In this document: piece after piece, positions 1-8,445 of the stretch
Position numbering within the stretch: the stretch's first letter is position 1
Layout of the letters: each line of letters opens with the position of its first letter
NCBI RefSeq assembly: GCF_027923225.1
Contig: NZ_BSDI01000019.1
Coordinates: 62,001 to 126,000, forward strand
Direction of reading: 5' to 3'
Length of the DNA: 64,000 nucleotides
Source: Phytohabitans aurantiacus
Lineage (GTDB): Bacteria > Actinomycetota > Actinomycetes > Mycobacteriales > Micromonosporaceae
Notes under the pieces: generated by a model
The model's database searches: none
The model's input: only the letters and a program-made list of their open reading frames with translations
What the model was told of the DNA's origin: nothing
Position numbers and translations under genes: made by a program

Positions 1-243
1 GCCGGGCACGTCGTACACCCGATTGAGCAGACTGCCCGGCACCAGCACAATCCGGTCCAGCGGGCCGGCGCCGCCCTCGCCAACCACGTGGGTCAGCACG
101 ACCTCCACGTCGGCCTGCGCGTCGTACGGGCAGAGCGCGAGCAGCCGGATCCGTTCATACGGCCGGACCAGAGCCCTGCCAAGCGACACCGGATCGCCCG
201 GCTGGATCATGGTGTCGGCCTGGAATGCCAGTTCGGTGGGCAT
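1..243 (-). CDS. Hypothetical protein, C-terminus beyond window
   Basis: An open reading frame on the minus strand starts with ATG at 243 and runs off the left edge with no stop, giving the first 81 residues. It begins MPTELAFQADTMIQPGDPV and continues with a stretch of regular alternating charged and aliphatic residues that looks like real coding sequence. I do not recognise the family. It is unlike its right-hand neighbours in that the frame is undamaged. The start codon is the only ATG near the N-terminus, apart from an internal Met at residue 12. Confidence 0.6.
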   Translation of the reverse strand, partial: MPTELAFQADTMIQPGDPVSLGRALVRPYERIRLLALCPYDAQADVEVVLTHVVGEGGAGPLDRIVLVPGSLLNRVYDVPG

Positions 244-409
244 GCATCTAGGATCCCGCCGAAGCCACAGAAGGTCGCACCTTCAGTCAGGTATCGGCCA
301 GCGTCACCATGCCGTCGTGATAACGCCGCAATAGCCTCTCGACCAAGCAGCCACTGCAGCGACGACGCGCCAACACAAACCCGACGAGCGACGAATAGCA
401 GCGGCGTAG

Positions 410-1000
410 TTCGAGGACCGTCCACCGATCATCATGGCCCACTTTTTTCGGCGAGACCATCACCCATTCCTGGTCAATCGCGGGTTGGGCTCCGCCGCTG
501 CGGTGATCGACTCGGCGCCACCCGAGGGCGGCGGGTTAATCCGCCGTCCCAGATCAAGTCCCTGTTCCCGATCGTCAATAACCCGGTAACCGACACTGCG
601 CGGTGGGCTTCGCCAAGGAGCAGTTCCACTATGCGTTCACCAACACGGTCAGTCGGGACGAGTTCGACGCCGCGTACGACGGCTTCCACATCCCGGCGTC
701 CGGCTACTGGGTGTGGAACCTACGGTCCGATAGCCAACTGGAAGCCTGGCCACCAGGAGACCTCGGCCGACCAGATTAGAACCTGGACGACCACGCTCCG
801 CTGCTGTTCATCATGGGGCGGCAAAGACCACCTGATGCCGCCCTTGATGAACGGCTCGAACACGAAGAAAGTATCGCAACTTCGAGGCGATGACTGAGAC
901 CGACAAAGTTCCGGAAGCCCAAACCTCACCTGTGGCGTACCTGGCTGGGAGCACCTGCCGACTACGCGCTCGAATGGGCGCCCAGGCACCGGCCGAACGC
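410..1000 (+). pseudogene. Decayed alpha/beta hydrolase
   Basis: Three pieces in different frames together read like one alpha/beta hydrolase. From 410 the frame reads FEDRPPIIMAHFFRR, then LVNRGLGSAAAVIDSAPPEG. Another frame gives SQIKSLFPIVNNP, then from about 603 GFAKEQFHYAFTNTVSRDEF, then NWKPGHQE and GGKDHLMPP, ending near DYALEWAPRHR at about 960-992. This order is that of hydrolases of this fold. The nucleophile elbow expected as GHSxGG reads AHFFRR, so the catalytic serine is gone. At least three frameshifts separate the parts, and no start can be assigned. It is a clear pseudogene; the exact substrate class is unknown. Confidence 0.8.
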
Positions 1001-1530
1001 CGTAAGGCTGACCAGCCGCCTACAGCGGCAAGTTGTGGTCCGCCCAACAAGCGCCATGCCCGCACACGCACAGGCGGGTTGCCAAGTATTACGGGTACCT
1101 CTTGTCCCGCCGCCGTGGTCACAACTCGACGCTCCTGACGCCCGAGCTCGGGTGCCGTCCCGGTCCTTCGGAACCGAGCGGCCCCGTGCCCAGTGGCTCG
1201 GGCGTACCCGCGTGGCCGATTCTGGAGGTGCCCTACGGCACTACGTGGGCGCCGGGGCAGCCGAGGAAATGCCTTCAGTTTGAGACTCAACCCCCGTGAC
1301 ACCGCCTGAGACAAGGCCCGGAACCCGAGGTCGAGGCGCTGCGATATGCCATCAGCGCCGAGACTCTACACCGACAACGGACGAGCCATTTGGTCCATCG
1401 GCTCCCACCGCCATGGCGAAGGGGCGGAGCGGGGCTACAGCCTTCCTTCTACATCGGGCCGTGCGGCCACAAGGCCTGCGGAAGGCCGGCATCGGGGCCG
1501 AGCGCTTCGAGTACCAACTCGGTGTATTGG
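1001..1530. other. Gene-free stretch
   Basis: No reading frame here shows recognisable protein sequence. Frames on both strands are open only because the DNA is GC-rich. It lies between the end of the hydrolase remnant and the convergent 3' end of the 1531-2490 gene, and is probably eroded sequence. Confidence 0.5.
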
Positions 1531-2490
1531 TCACGTAGAAGTCGGCCGTCGCAGTACGGCGAGATGGCCGTTGCGGCGACCGAAGGTGACCAGTTCTCGG
1601 TCGAGGTCGTCATGGCGGCGCCGCATCTGCTGCACGCCCGCGTCGTCGGGGAAGCCTCGGTAGGCGGCGAAGATCGCTGCTGTCCGATGCGCGGCGAGCA
1701 GGCAAATCAGTACGGAGTTGGTAACCACGACCGGGTCCGCTCGCCAGGACGCGTCACGGCCAATGACTTGGGCGCTGTCAGCGAGACCCCAGGGGCGGGC
1801 ATGCGCGACCCCAGACAGCAGGCTGTACACCGCAGGCAGGTCGGCAAAGGCATCCTGCACCAGTCCGCTAACTGGCCTGCTTACTGGGATCGGATCTGTG
1901 GTTGGGTTGACGCGGACGGCGGCGACCGCCGTGCCGGGCGCGTTGAGCGTTGTCTCGATCCGGGCAGCGGCCAGCCGGCCTAGCAGCTCCTGCTTCCTGT
2001 GCTCCTCGACGAGCGCCGGCTTTGGCAGATACGACTTGCCGGACAACTGCTCAGCCGCGTGGGCGGCCTTTCCAATGTCCTCGATCAGCAGCGCGATCCC
2101 CCGACCGAACCGGGTAGGGAACGGCTCGCCGTCGGCGAGCAGCCACCGCAGCCAGGCGGCCGACTCGACCGCGCCGCGGGCCAGCGTGGCGTGCGCATAA
2201 ACCGGTGCGCTCTGCTCCCGCACGTGCGAGAGCAACAGGCCCAGCGAACGCACGTGGTCGGCGACGTGCACACCCTGGTGCATGGCAGTCAGCACACAGT
2301 CGGCCCACAACCTCTGCCGATCCTGGCTACGCACCATGGACAGCAGCGCCCGTTCGTCGCCACCGGCCGCCGATCCCGGCGGCGGGATGGCCCCGTGCAC
2401 CCGGACCAGGGTCTGCTGCAACGCGTCGGCCTGGTCCAGGCACACCCGGCCGGCCCGCGCGAGCAGGCGAACGTCGGGAGCGTCGTTCAT
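1531..2490 (-). CDS. Hypothetical protein, 319 aa
   Basis: The frame starts with ATG at 2490, about nine bases after a GTGAGG-like ribosome site, and encodes a soluble, mostly helical protein with no signal peptide or membrane segment. Amino-acid composition (regular Leu, Ala and Asp/Glu, few rare residues) indicates true coding. The central part carries motifs such as HVREQSAPVYAHATLARGA and SGVAHARPWGL, which resemble helical AbiV/DUF5677-type proteins in style, but I cannot assign a family. It stands alone between two pseudogenes, consistent with an accessory gene. Confidence 0.65.
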   Translation of the reverse strand: MNDAPDVRLLARAGRVCLDQADALQQTLVRVHGAIPPPGSAAGGDERALLSMVRSQDRQRLWADCVLTAMHQGVHVADHVRSLGLLLSHVREQSAPVYAHATLARGAVESAAWLRWLLADGEPFPTRFGRGIALLIEDIGKAAHAAEQLSGKSYLPKPALVEEHRKQELLGRLAAARIETTLNAPGTAVAAVRVNPTTDPIPVSRPVSGLVQDAFADLPAVYSLLSGVAHARPWGLADSAQVIGRDASWRADPVVVTNSVLICLLAAHRTAAIFAAYRGFPDDAGVQQMRRRHDDLDRELVTFGRRNGHLAVLRRPTST

Positions 2491-2787
2491 CGCAGGAACC
2501 TCACTTCTCGTTCGTCAGGGTTGGGGGCCATCGTCCGCCCTCGTGACCTGTCAGCGCATCCGATTTGTCCACCGCGGCGGGGATCGCGAACGGGTACGCC
2601 CCGCTTGGCTTGTCTTGCTCGCGAGGACGGCAACGCAGATTCGACCGACGCCGCACCGCCTCGCTGTAGCTGCCGAGGCGATTCGATAACGCAACTGTCC
2701 ACCGAGCCTCATCAATCCCAGCCACTGCCGAGCCCGCGCGCCGCTGCAGTCCTGCTACTCGCCGCCGTCGTCGGCGTTGCTGCCGGC

Positions 2788-3025
2788 GGAACGCGGCGAG
2801 GTGGTCGGCGAGGCAGTCCTGGAACGCGTGTGGTTCGCGTCCGGTGAGATCCGCGACGGCGGTGGTCGGGGCGCCCCAGGCGCCGGAGGCCAGGCAGGTC
2901 ATCGTCTCGACTGCCTACCTCGCCATGCTTGGGGGCAGGCCATGGCGGTTGATCAGGCGGCTGCCATTTCCTCGGGCGTCGGGTCGACATAGCGGACGTG
3001 GTGGCCGAGTGCGACCGTGAACCGA
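2788..3025 (-). pseudogene. NmrA/SDR-type NAD(P)-binding remnant
   Basis: The minus strand near 3020 reads TVALGHHVRYVDPTPEEMAA and then meets a stop. Further down another frame reads GAPTTAVADLTGREPHAF followed by CLADHLAAF. In NmrA-like and atypical SDR proteins a segment like xVxYVDxTPE is followed some 40-60 residues later by a C-terminal segment like VxxLTGRxPxxFxxFxxxHxxAF. Both landmarks are present, in order, but in different frames and with a stop between. The N-terminal nucleotide-binding part is not found to the right. I read this as the C-terminal third of a decayed gene. Confidence 0.65.
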
Positions 3026-3135
3026 GCGCGAGGTTTTCATGGGTCAGTCAATGCGGCACTGGCTCGGACAGCACCCGCACCACAAAGGTGGCCCCTGGGC
3101 AACGTGATCGATGAGGCGACACCGCATCACCGAGG

Positions 3136-4281
3136 CTAGAAAGGTGGCCGTCCTGTCGGGCCTTGTGGCGGAGGAGGGGTCTTCGACGGTGGGGGGCGTA
3201 GGCGGCGTCGACGCGCTTGCCGCGTCCGCCACCAGGCTCTAGCGCGTTCCTTGCCGCGGTCGGCCGCCATACCCGCCGGAAGGACTAGTAGCAGTGCGAT
3301 CGCGCGGTGTAGGAAGTTGTAGCAGGCGACGAACGGGATAGCCACGGCCACTGCTGTGACGGCTGTTGACCAGAATGTGCTCGCGACCACGGCATCGACC
3401 AGCGCATAGAGCGTTGGCGATAGCGCCGGGAGTCGTCGTCGCAGCGTGCGCCTCATACGGCTGACGATCCGATCCCGCCGGATGGTGAACGCACCGCCCA
3501 GGTTCGAAACGGCTTCGCGGAACAGGTGATACGGCTCGTCGAAGTTCGGTCGGTCCCACCTGAGCTGGCGGGCGACTTGTCGGCCCTCCTCGCCACCGGC
3601 GATGGCGGCGACAGCGAGGTACATAACACTGGCAAACGCCTCGACCACTGCCCTTGAGGATTTAGAGGCCACGGGGTCTTCTGCCTGTTCGGGGCTTGGT
3701 TTCGCCTCCTCGGTGAGCGCGACGATCGCGGTCCGACCCGGCACGACGACTGCCTTGTCCTCCTCCGCCAAGGACACGCCCGAGCTCACGCCCGGCACGA
3801 CGACTGCCTTGCTCTCCTCCGCTAAGGACACGCCCGAGCTCACGCCCGGCACGACGACTGCCTTGCTCTCCTCCGCCAAGGACACGCCCGCGTTGGTGGC
3901 CGTTGCTGTCGGAGTTGGTCCGGCGCTGTTGAACGGCTGATCTACGCCGCCTTCCTCACTTTCGGAGTGAGCCCGTTCTGCGAAACCCGTGTGGTGTTCA
4001 TCGCGATGGGCGGCATGGAACGCGCGCGCCTCCTCAGCGATCTTCCGTGCGCGCCATGGACGCAAGCGGCGGGGAGTGATGTCGTATGCACGCGACCAGC
4101 GCCGGGCAAGCTCGGCACCGCCCTCAACGGTCTCGACGCCGTCGATGAGAGCTTGGACCTCTTCGTTGGCCCGAAGTTCGCGGAAGTCGGCCAGCCGCCC
4201 GAAGACGTTAGTAGCGGCGGCGGTGACCAAGAGCGTGAACAGTGTGCTAACCCAGAAGGCCGGGTTGAAGAGGAGATCCAC
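3136..4281 (-). CDS. Membrane protein with tandem repeat region
   Basis: This 381-residue protein starts with GTG at 4281, 33 bases after the PadR gene on the same strand, so the two probably form an operon. Residues about 8-27 form one hydrophobic segment. A charged region follows, then three nearly identical copies of an 18-residue unit (GVSLAEESKAVVVPGVSS) at about residues 130-182. Further on come hydrophobic segments at roughly 225-240 and 315-350, and a basic, proline-rich tail (KTPPPPQGPTGRPP). No enzymatic motif is visible. PadR-linked membrane proteins are often under the control of their PadR partner, but the function here is unknown. Confidence 0.65.
   Translation of the reverse strand: MDLLFNPAFWVSTLFTLLVTAAATNVFGRLADFRELRANEEVQALIDGVETVEGGAELARRWSRAYDITPRRLRPWRARKIAEEARAFHAAHRDEHHTGFAERAHSESEEGGVDQPFNSAGPTPTATATNAGVSLAEESKAVVVPGVSSGVSLAEESKAVVVPGVSSGVSLAEEDKAVVVPGRTAIVALTEEAKPSPEQAEDPVASKSSRAVVEAFASVMYLAVAAIAGGEEGRQVARQLRWDRPNFDEPYHLFREAVSNLGGAFTIRRDRIVSRMRRTLRRRLPALSPTLYALVDAVVASTFWSTAVTAVAVAIPFVACYNFLHRAIALLLVLPAGMAADRGKERARAWWRTRQARRRRLRPPPSKTPPPPQGPTGRPPF
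3737..3892. repeat. 54-bp tandem repeat, about 2.9 units
   Basis: Units begin at 3737, 3791 and 3845 with CCCGGCACGACGACTGCCTT, an exact 54-base period with only a few substitutions between units. The period is a multiple of three, so the repeat stays in frame inside the 3136-4281 gene and encodes three copies of an 18-residue unit. Copy number is likely to vary between strains. Confidence 0.9.
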
Positions 4282-4314
4282 GGGCGTAATCCGTCCTCGC
4301 GAGTCGTCGTTCGA

Positions 4315-4662
4315 TTACGGCTGGACGCCCGGGATGGGCCGAAGACGCGCTGCCCGCTCCTGCGCACGCTCTTGCTCTCGCGTCCGCTTGGCAAGCAGTT
4401 CACTAACGTGTTCACGGGCGGGCGGCGTTAGCCGGTAGAACCGGCGCCGGGCGCCGCGGTCGTCGTCCGCGTCATCGCCGGCCTCCCACTCGCTCGCCAC
4501 CCATCCCGCCCGCTCGAGTCGGGTCAAGATCGGATACACGGTGCCGGTCATCAACTTGGTGTCGCGTGCTACCTGAAGCCCGTACACGACGTGCTGCTCG
4601 TAAAGAACCTGTAGCACCAGGACCGTGGTGCTGGTCAGCCTGATGTCCTCCATGTAGACCAC
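4315..4662 (-). CDS. PadR-family transcriptional regulator
   Basis: The 115-residue product is a compact winged-helix protein. The segment VLQVLYEQHVVYGLQVARDT, then GTVYPILTRLERAGWVASEW, and RRRFYRLTPPAREH, is the PadR signature: helix-turn-helix, wing, then the start of the C-terminal helix. The C-terminal helix is short and rich in Arg/Glu, typical of the small PadR subfamily that dimerises through it. GTG at 4662 is preceded by GAGG at a four-base spacing; ATG at 4653 is an alternative start. It faces a small membrane protein gene (4759) across 96 bases and leads into the 3136-4281 membrane protein, the usual set-up for local autoregulation. Confidence 0.88.
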   Translation of the reverse strand: MVYMEDIRLTSTTVLVLQVLYEQHVVYGLQVARDTKLMTGTVYPILTRLERAGWVASEWEAGDDADDDRGARRRFYRLTPPAREHVSELLAKRTREQERAQERAARLRPIPGVQP

Positions 4663-4758
4663 TGTACCTCGTCGCGCTCGACTTGAGACCGATCTCTCGT
4701 TATAGTCCTTCTCTGCTATATGTAGAGTTATTGAATCGCCTACGAGGTGGAGGACACC
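4663..4758. promoter_or_regulatory. Divergent promoter region, possible PadR operator
   Basis: This AT-richer 96-base spacer separates the PadR gene from a rightward small membrane protein gene. It contains TATAG (4701-4705) and CTATA (4716-4720), an inverted repeat with a ten-base spacer, placed where a dimeric PadR would cover promoters in both directions. A strong ribosome site, GGTGGAGG (4746-4753), serves the rightward gene. The operator role is inferred from position only. Confidence 0.4.
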
Positions 4759-4956
4759 GTGAAGATCGACCTCGGCCTACTCGGGCTCTGGCTCGCGGTC
4801 GGGCTGCTGTTCTCAGTCATCGTCGGTGTCGCCGGCGGTGTCCTGGCGTGGCTGTCAGGTCAGCGCCCCGCGGCCGCCATCATCGCGGGCGGCATGGCCT
4901 TCGGCGGCGCTTTTACACTCGTTCTAGCCGTCATCGGCCTGTTCCTGGCTGCATGA
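4759..4956 (+). CDS. Small two-helix membrane protein, 65 aa
   Basis: GTG at 4759 lies five bases after GGTGGAGG, so I prefer it to the GTG at 4747, which overlaps that site. The product begins MKIDLGLLGLWLAVGLLFSV and consists of two hydrophobic helices (about residues 6-30 and 42-64) joined by a short polar loop with GQRP. There is no catalytic motif. Divergent transcription from the PadR gene suggests shared control. I do not recognise a family; small membrane proteins of this kind occur in actinobacterial mobile elements. Confidence 0.6.
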   Translation: MKIDLGLLGLWLAVGLLFSVIVGVAGGVLAWLSGQRPAAAIIAGGMAFGGAFTLVLAVIGLFLAA

Positions 4957-5519
4957 CCAAGGCGTCGGGGCTACCCGACGTGACGCGACGGCATGCGGTT
5001 AAGCCCAAAAAAAGGGGGATGCCGCGCTCGCCTGCCGCGTGCGCCAACCGGAGCCTTGCCCTATCCAGAGCATCGACGCGTCGCCGCCGAAATGGTCGAC
5101 TGGATGCCCGAGCTTCGACGTGAGGCGTACAACCTCGCGTTCGAGGTCACGTAGGGCTTGATCAACCGTATTTGCGCAGCACCGCCGCGGTGGCGGCGCC
5201 ACCACCGAGGAACCAGCCGACCCGAACCCCGACCCCATGGGTGCTCCGTGGGTGCTCGGATGCCAACGACCCTGGCTGGAATTCACGCCTAGAATTTGGA
5301 TTTGAGCAGCGCGCGACTGCCAGTCGGGCGACTACGACCCGTGATGACTACCCTGACCTGCCGATACTCGGCGCCCTCCACGTGGATTAGCGGGCGAGAA
5401 TCCGGACGACGGCGTTTTACGCTCGGTAACGGATACAAAGTCGCTTAGTGAGGATTAAAAGTCCGCAGGATGCGGTCGCAGGGTAACGGCGTGTGGTGCT
5501 CGCAAGCATGGACTGAAGG
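4957..5519. other. Gene-free stretch in the accessory region
   Basis: I find no convincing gene. A minus-strand frame with the segment TVDQALRDLEREVVRLTSKL (about 5105-5165) could be the relic of a coiled coil, but it lacks a supported start and its flanks look random. Confidence 0.4.
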
Positions 5520-5690
5520 CGGTGCCGCCGTGCGAGCAGGATGGCCAAGGACACGCGGGACATCCAAGCCGTGCTCGGCACCTCCGCATCGCCATCACCG
5601 CCGATACCTACGCCTCGATCCTCCCCGCGCACGTGGGCAGCCCCGTCGAGCGATCACGGCCTGTGTCCTGGGACCAACCGACGACTCCGA
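5520..5690 (+). pseudogene. Tyrosine integrase C-terminal remnant
   Basis: One frame reads DTRDIQAVLG (from about 5548) and another reads RIAITADTYASILPAHVG (from about 5587). Joined, they match the end of actinomycete tyrosine recombinases, in which a segment like xLxxVQxxLGHSSIxxTADTYxSVLP carries the last catalytic residues, including the nucleophile Tyr of ADTY. A frameshift near 5583 replaces GHSS, and the conserved Arg/His boxes upstream are absent. This is a dead fragment of an integrase from an older element, distinct from the intact serine recombinase to the right. Confidence 0.75.
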
Positions 5691-5948
5691 CCAACTCTCA
5701 ACCAGCGGGGCGGCGCAATGCGGCTCTGGAAGTGAACCTCACCCGCACAGTCCGGAGGCTCACCGCAGCGCTCGCAGTCCAGCAGGGCTACGTTTGTCTG
5801 CGGTCTTCCAGATCTAGTCGGCGCCGGTCAGCGGAGGCGCGGGCTCGCACCTCGTCATGGAACACCGTTTCGACCTCGTCGTCCATCTCGTCGTCCGACA
5901 AGTCGTCGTTCCCGTCTGCGTCCTCCCGATAGAGCGGGTCCAAAGTGG
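5691..5948. other. Gene-free stretch
   Basis: No supported gene. The right part probably holds eroded sequence of the truncated phosphotransferase that ends at 5949. Confidence 0.4.
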
Positions 5949-6287
5949 TCAACCGAATCGTTCGAAACTCGGCGACTGCTTCGGGATCGAGGCAGGGATA
6001 ACAAGACCGGTCGCCGTGCGAAATGGTTGTTCGAGGCGGGCGTGACGCAGTTCGTGGGCGTACGCGGCGGCGTGCAACCGCCCGAGCGTGGTCGCCACCG
6101 CCGGCAGATCGGTGGGCGCCGCATTGGGTCCTGCGACGTATTCGAAGATGAGCGTTGTGCCGTCGCCTGGGTGTAGGTGTGGCAGGCGTACTCCGCTGGG
6201 CGGGCTCGTCAGCCAGCGCAGGTGGCCGCGCGCGGCGGTGCCGCGTGTCGGGTCGGTGTAGTGCTTGGTGTGGACGGCCGGGCTCAT
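5949..6287 (-). pseudogene. Truncated phosphotransferase (APH-like)
   Basis: The frame starts with ATG at 6287 and overlaps the stop of the methyltransferase gene by four bases, a coupled arrangement. It reads as the N-lobe and hinge of a small-molecule kinase: HLRWL, then TLIFEYVAGPNAAPTDLP, then ATTLGRLHAAAY, as in aminoglycoside-phosphotransferase-fold proteins. It stops after 112 residues at a sequence that no longer resembles the family, before the HxDxxxxN catalytic loop and the metal-binding Asp. Family members need about 220-330 residues. I therefore read it as a truncated, inactive gene. Confidence 0.6.
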
Positions 6288-7102
6288 GGGCGTTCGAGGA
6301 CGAGGTAGGTGACGGTGGAGGTGGTGGTTGCCGTGGTGTCGGGCAGTCGTTCGCGTAGCGCGGCGGCGAGCCGCGCCGGGTCGGCCGTCAGCTCGGGGCC
6401 GAGGTGATAGTTGGGGTTGGTGGCCGCGTACTGGGCCAGGTGCTCGAGGTCGGCGAACCGGAACGTGTGTACCTCGTCGACCCGACGCAGCACACGCAGG
6501 GCAGCGGTGATCGCCACGACACCAGCGTTCGCGCTGTGGAAGGTCTGGTAGAGACTCGCTCGTCGTGACGCTTCCGGGTCCAGCCCACTGCGCGACATCA
6601 GGATGTCAATGGTGCGGTAGCTGTCCGCTGACTTGGTGGCGACGATTAGCCGCCCGTCCCGGTGAAGGCAGCGGGCGATGTCCGCCAATGCCCTTCTGGG
6701 GTGCGGGGAGTGGTATAGGCAGAATGCGGCCACGGCCAGGTCGATGCTGGCGGAGGCAATCGGCAGATGGTGGAAGTCACCGGCGATCTGCTCGCACTCG
6801 GGCACTCGCTGGCGGACGACGCCGAGCAGAGCTGGGGACAGGTCGACCGCGCAGACGGCGGCCGCAGGGTATTGGCGAGCCAGGTGGAGGGTGCTCGTGC
6901 CCTGTCCGCAGCCGATGTCGATGATCCGCCGCGCGGTTGGGAGTGTCTCGGCTGCGAGCGTGGCCAGGGTGACGGCGGCGTTCGGGCCGCTGATCTTCGC
7001 CCGGCGCAGGGCGTTCGTCCGGTCGTTGAGGCGATCCGGGGTGGCGTACAACTGGCCGCGCACGATGGCGCGGTCGGTGAACGGGCTCGTCGGCGTGGCC
7101 AT
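6284..7102 (-). CDS. Class I SAM-dependent methyltransferase
   Basis: The 272-residue product has the Rossmann methyltransferase motifs in order: RRIIDIGCGQGTSTLHLA (motif I, about residues 58-75), AVCAVDLSPALL (motif II acidic residue), AGDFHHLPIASASIDLAVAA (the Asp at the adenine-binding position and motif IV) and GRLIVATKS. It resembles small-molecule methyltransferases of the Methyltransf_11 type; the substrate cannot be told. ATG at 7102 follows GGGAG. It lies 18 bases after the P-loop kinase gene and overlaps the truncated phosphotransferase by four bases, so the three were probably one transcription unit. Confidence 0.85.
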   Translation of the reverse strand: MATPTSPFTDRAIVRGQLYATPDRLNDRTNALRRAKISGPNAAVTLATLAAETLPTARRIIDIGCGQGTSTLHLARQYPAAAVCAVDLSPALLGVVRQRVPECEQIAGDFHHLPIASASIDLAVAAFCLYHSPHPRRALADIARCLHRDGRLIVATKSADSYRTIDILMSRSGLDPEASRRASLYQTFHSANAGVVAITAALRVLRRVDEVHTFRFADLEHLAQYAATNPNYHLGPELTADPARLAAALRERLPDTTATTTSTVTYLVLERP

Positions 7103-7120
7103 ATCGCGCTCCCGGGGGCT

Positions 7121-7621
7121 TTACGTTTCGAGGTGGCGCAGGAACCGGTTTGCCCGGCGTCGGCTGGTAAGTCGTACGAACCGGGCGTGACGGCCGTGTT
7201 CGGCCATGAGGCCGGTGACGCGGGGGCGCATGCTGCGCCGGTAGCCGAGGATGTAACGGATGAACGACCAGGTGATGCGGTCGTGGACGCCGTCTGCGTG
7301 CTGGCCGCCGCGGTAGCGCCAGCGTCTTTGGACGATGCCGGCCAGGCACGTCGCGGCGGGCAGGTCGAGGAAAATGACGGTGTCCGCGCGGGCCAGCCGG
7401 ATGGGCAGGGTGGAGGCGTAGTTGCCCTCAATCAGCCACCGATCGCCGGCGACGAGCTCTTGCTGGGCGGCGGCAAACTTGTCCGCCGGAGTGGGGTTCC
7501 AGCCGTCGTCGTAGTACAGCCTGTCGAGGTTGGTCACCGGCAGGCCGAGCGCGGCCCCGAGCCGGCGGGCCAGGACGGTCTTGCCGGAGCCGCCGCAGCC
7601 GATGATGGCGATCCTGTCCAT
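7121..7621 (-). CDS. P-loop kinase, FlaR/adenylate-kinase-like
   Basis: I start the gene at ATG 7621, which yields MDRIAIIGCGGSGKTVLARR, a standard N-terminal Walker A (GCGGSGKT). NLDRLYYDDGWNPTPADKF follows, as in the so-called topology modulation (FlaR-like) proteins, then WLIEGNYASTLPIRLARADT and VIFLDLPAATCL (Walker B), and an Arg-rich lid-like segment. The length of 166 residues is normal for the family, which is thought to act as small nucleotide or metabolite kinases. The frame continues upstream without a stop into a glycosyltransferase-like relic, which may make annotation tools call one fused protein. The methyltransferase gene follows 18 bases downstream. Confidence 0.75.
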   Translation of the reverse strand: MDRIAIIGCGGSGKTVLARRLGAALGLPVTNLDRLYYDDGWNPTPADKFAAAQQELVAGDRWLIEGNYASTLPIRLARADTVIFLDLPAATCLAGIVQRRWRYRGGQHADGVHDRITWSFIRYILGYRRSMRPRVTGLMAEHGRHARFVRLTSRRRANRFLRHLET

Positions 7622-7639
7622 GACCTGCGACGGTAGCCG

Positions 7640-8045
7640 GCGCCCAGGTGACGGCGGTGGAGCCGGGCCGGTCAACCCGGCGAGAGCGTCCACGACGACG
7701 TTGAGCTGCCAGGACAGCCGGAACAGGTCGAGCCGATCCAGGCATTGCGCCAGCAGGCTGGCGTGCCGGTCGCTGCCGGCAACCTTCGCCAACTCCGTGA
7801 TCGTGCTCAACACGTGCGCGCCGTCGTGGACGAGCAGGTCGCCGGGGACGAACCGGTCCCCGTCGCGGATGCTGATTGGCACGAGCGGCAGGCATCCACG
7901 GAGGACCGCCTCGAACAGCCGCTGCGTGACATGCCCAACCGCCGCGTACCGGTCCGGCAACAGCAGGACCGTCGCCAACGAGCGCTGGTACAGGCTGGAG
8001 ACGTCGGCGTACGGGACACGCCCGAAGAACGTGAGGTCTCCGCCT
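7640..8045 (-). pseudogene. Glycosyltransferase C-terminal remnant
   Basis: In the same frame as the downstream kinase, the minus strand reads GDLTFFGRVPYADVSSLY, LATVLLLPDRYAAVGHVTQR, LFEAVLRGCLPLVP and RLDLFRLSWQLNVVVDAL. The order resembles the C-terminal half of actinomycete glycosyltransferases (GT4-like: a GRVPY loop followed by an FEAVLxGCLPL donor-site loop). Upstream of about 8045 the frame turns into non-homologous sequence with Cys-rich low-quality translation. It has no N-terminal domain and no plausible start, so I treat it as a relic. Confidence 0.5.
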
Positions 8046-8445
8046 GCGGCTGCGCCCGCTCGGCAGCGACCGCAGCAGCAGGACCCAGGCGATGACACCG
8101 CTGCCCGAACTTGCCGACGCCTTTCGCCGTCCGCGCACGGCAATCCAAAACCCCACCAGAGAGGAGAAAAGCGTGGGGAGAGAACGTAGCCCACCGTCGA
8201 AAACATGCATGAGAGAGAATCGTCCTGAAAGAGAAAAAAGCCGATCGACCAGGCTCGATCAAGCGAAGCTACCATTGTGACAGCAACGAAAACGCGGCAC
8301 CTGAGCCCGATGGAAAGCCGTCCGTAATCGTGCCGTCGGACCCACCAGAATTCAGCCCGATCGCCGCGCGAGCATTCTTGCGGCTTCTCATCGCGGTACA
8401 CCGCAAGCGCCGCGAAGGCACCACCGACAACTCAGGAGAGGAAGA
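8046..8445. other. Spacer before the recombinase gene
   Basis: I see no gene. A purine-rich stretch (8160-8250) and the AGGAGAGGAAG ribosome site just before 8446 are present; the promoter of the recombinase gene must lie here. Confidence 0.4.
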
